From positions 1 to 33,081 of the forward strand of contig CANGWV010000007.1 in assembly GCA_947457875.1 (NCBI GenBank): a stretch of DNA of 33,081 nt. The letters run 5' to 3'. The notes under the pieces were generated by a model. It did no database searches. It was given only the letters and a program-made list of their open reading frames with translations, and was not told the DNA's origin. The DNA is from Burkholderiaceae bacterium (GTDB taxonomy: Bacteria > Pseudomonadota > Gammaproteobacteria > Burkholderiales > Burkholderiaceae). Below are positions 31,920-33,081 of this stretch, one piece after another. Numbering within the stretch: the stretch's first letter is position 1; each line of letters starts with the position of its first letter. The translations under genes were made by a program, and so were the position numbers.

Positions 31920-33081
31920 TCCGGAATCTCCTTAGGCCATTTGCCATTAATGTAATAGTCAAGTGCTTTACGCGCAATCGGTGCAGCATGCTGCGCACCA
32001 AAGCCAGCATTCTCCACAATTAAAGCAATCACAATCGTGGGCTTTTCTGCGGGCGCAAAGGCAACAAAAAGGGCGTGGTCACGTAAAAACTCGGGGGTAG
32101 TGGCGTGGTTATATTCTTTCGCGTTCAAGCTAAAGACTTGGGATGTGCCCGTTTTTCCTGCGTTGGTATACGGTGCATCCTTAAAGGACCTTGCGGAAGT
32201 GCCAACTTGGTTTACGGCAACCATCGATTTCTTGATAACTTCAATATTTTCGGGCTTAAAGTTGAGGCGATAACTTTCTTTAGGCGTGGTCAGTTTTTGT
32301 TGACGCGTAAATGGATCCTCTACCGCCTTCACTAAATGCGGTTTCATCACTACGCCTTCATTGACAACGTTAGCTAAGGCATGCGCCACTTGCAAAATGG
32401 TAAAAGAGTTGTAACCCTGCCCAATGCCCAGCGAAATCGTTTCGCCCTCAAACCACTTCTGCTGCTCTGGTTTCTTAAAGTATTTTTTCTTCCACTCGGT
32501 AGAGGGCAAAATACCAGTGGCTTCGCCCTCAAGGTCTATGCCCGTTTTCTGTCCAAAGCCCAGCGGACCCATAAAATCATGCATCATGTTGACGCCCATT
32601 TCCCTCGCCAGTAGGTAGTAATAGGTATCGCACGACTCCACAATGGATTTCTCCATATCCACCATGCCATGCCCACCCTTCTTATCATCGCGGAAAGTAT
32701 GCGTGCCCAAGGTAAAGAATCCGGGGTCTGCGATCGCCTGCGAAGGGGTTCTAATGCCCAGCTCAAGAGCAGCTAATGCCATAAAGGGTTTGTAAGTAGA
32801 GGCGGGCGGATAGAGGCCTTTAAGCGGGCGGTTGTAGAGTGGCCTGCTCTTGGATTCATTCAGCTCTTTCCAGGTTACGGCATCAATCCCCTCTACAAAG
32901 TCGTTTGGGTTGAAATTAGGTTTAGAAACAAATGCCAACACATCGCCAGTAGCGGGTTCGATTGCAACAAAAGCGCCGCGGAAATTACCGTACAACTGTT
33001 CTACCAAGTACTGCAATTTAATATCAACCGATAGGATGATATTTTTCCCGGGCGTTGAGGGGAAACTGGAAAGCGTTCGAA
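31901..33081 (-). CDS. mrdA: Penicillin-binding protein 2 (PBP2), C-terminal part (5' truncated by window edge)
   Basis: The frame is open to the right edge (33081); the N-terminal membrane anchor and most of the dimerisation domain are outside. Within the window lie the linker TPGKNIILSVDIKLQ and the transpeptidase domain, with active-site Ser in STYKPF (codon at 32798-32800), the SCD motif in ESCDTYYYLLAREMG and GKTGTSQ. All three catalytic motifs are intact. PBP2 cross-links glycan strands made by RodA during side-wall growth. It overlaps rodA by 19 bp. Confidence 0.95.
   Translation of the reverse strand, partial: RTLSSFPSTPGKNIILSVDIKLQYLVEQLYGNFRGAFVAIEPATGDVLAFVSKPNFNPNDFVEGIDAVTWKELNESKSRPLYNRPLKGLYPPASTYKPFMALAALELGIRTPSQAIADPGFFTLGTHTFRDDKKGGHGMVDMEKSIVESCDTYYYLLAREMGVNMMHDFMGPLGFGQKTGIDLEGEATGILPSTEWKKKYFKKPEQQKWFEGETISLGIGQGYNSFTILQVAHALANVVNEGVVMKPHLVKAVEDPFTRQQKLTTPKESYRLNFKPENIEVIKKSMVAVNQVGTSARSFKDAPYTNAGKTGTSQVFSLNAKEYNHATTPEFLRDHALFVAFAPAEKPTIVIALIVENAGFGAQHAAPIARKALDYYINGKWPKEIPEWKRAP

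Noticed and set aside
1-33081. Mobile elements, CRISPR arrays, tRNA or rRNA genes
   Set aside because: I looked for direct-repeat arrays, transposase or integrase motifs and CCA-ended cloverleaf patterns by eye and saw none.

Overview
The window looks like chromosomal DNA from a small-genome, moderate-GC betaproteobacterium of the Burkholderiaceae, most likely Polynucleobacter or a close relative. This is an inference from protein flavour, dense packing and short spacers; no rRNA or other taxonomic marker is present. I see no insertion sequence, prophage, CRISPR array, tRNA or rRNA gene. The window starts inside the 3' end of a gene (1-156) and ends inside mrdA.

Layout. 1-2.7 kb: the tail of a protein paralogous to the lipoprotein methyltransferase at 8.6 kb, a Tat-exported patatin-like hydrolase, an unrecognised protein on the minus strand, and a single bactofilin. 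3.0-7.0 kb: a 55-residue Cys-rich small protein, then a three-gene operon encoding an SHP-type cytochrome c (DUF1924), a dihaem cytochrome c and a membrane cytochrome b. The operon is preceded by a perfect FNR/ANR box. A membrane histidine kinase with no partner regulator in view and a peroxiredoxin follow. 7.0-8.2 kb: a cupin gene (minus), and on the plus strand a complete tandem glycine riboswitch with a possible switching hairpin pair. It is followed not by gcv or symporter genes but by a 67-codon unknown ORF and a terminator. 8.2-15.5 kb: MAPEG protein, lipoprotein methyltransferase, nitronate monooxygenase, CPA2 antiporter, pirin, a predicted outer-membrane protein, an SbtA-type bicarbonate transporter and an Hc1-histone-like small protein.

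15.7-21.7 kb: DUF3313 lipoprotein, carboxymuconolactone decarboxylase-like protein, FMN-dependent L-lactate dehydrogenase-type enzyme, DUF1330 protein, EamA permease, serine-glyoxylate-type aminotransferase, a small basic protein, a second Hc1-like protein and a small lipoprotein. 21.7-27.9 kb: release factor RF3, whose essential N-terminus has no ATG/GTG/TTG start, an RsuA/RluF-type pseudouridine synthase, a second EamA permease, an LpxL-like acyltransferase overlapping a beta-carbonic anhydrase, a DUF167 protein and an LpxO-like hydroxylase. 28.0-33.1 kb: SAF-domain oxidoreductase, cytochrome c5-like protein, an unknown membrane-anchored protein, HU, RodA and the C-terminal part of PBP2.

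Functional threads: low-oxygen-linked cytochromes (FNR box, SHP operon), glycine/glyoxylate metabolism (glycine riboswitch, aminotransferase), inorganic carbon (SbtA, carbonic anhydrase), lipid A modification (LpxL-like, LpxO-like), nucleoid proteins (HU, two Hc1-like) and cell elongation (RodA/PBP2). The best candidates for something undescribed are the orphan glycine-riboswitch transcript, the FNR-box SHP operon beside an unpaired histidine kinase, and the RF3 gene with a non-canonical start.
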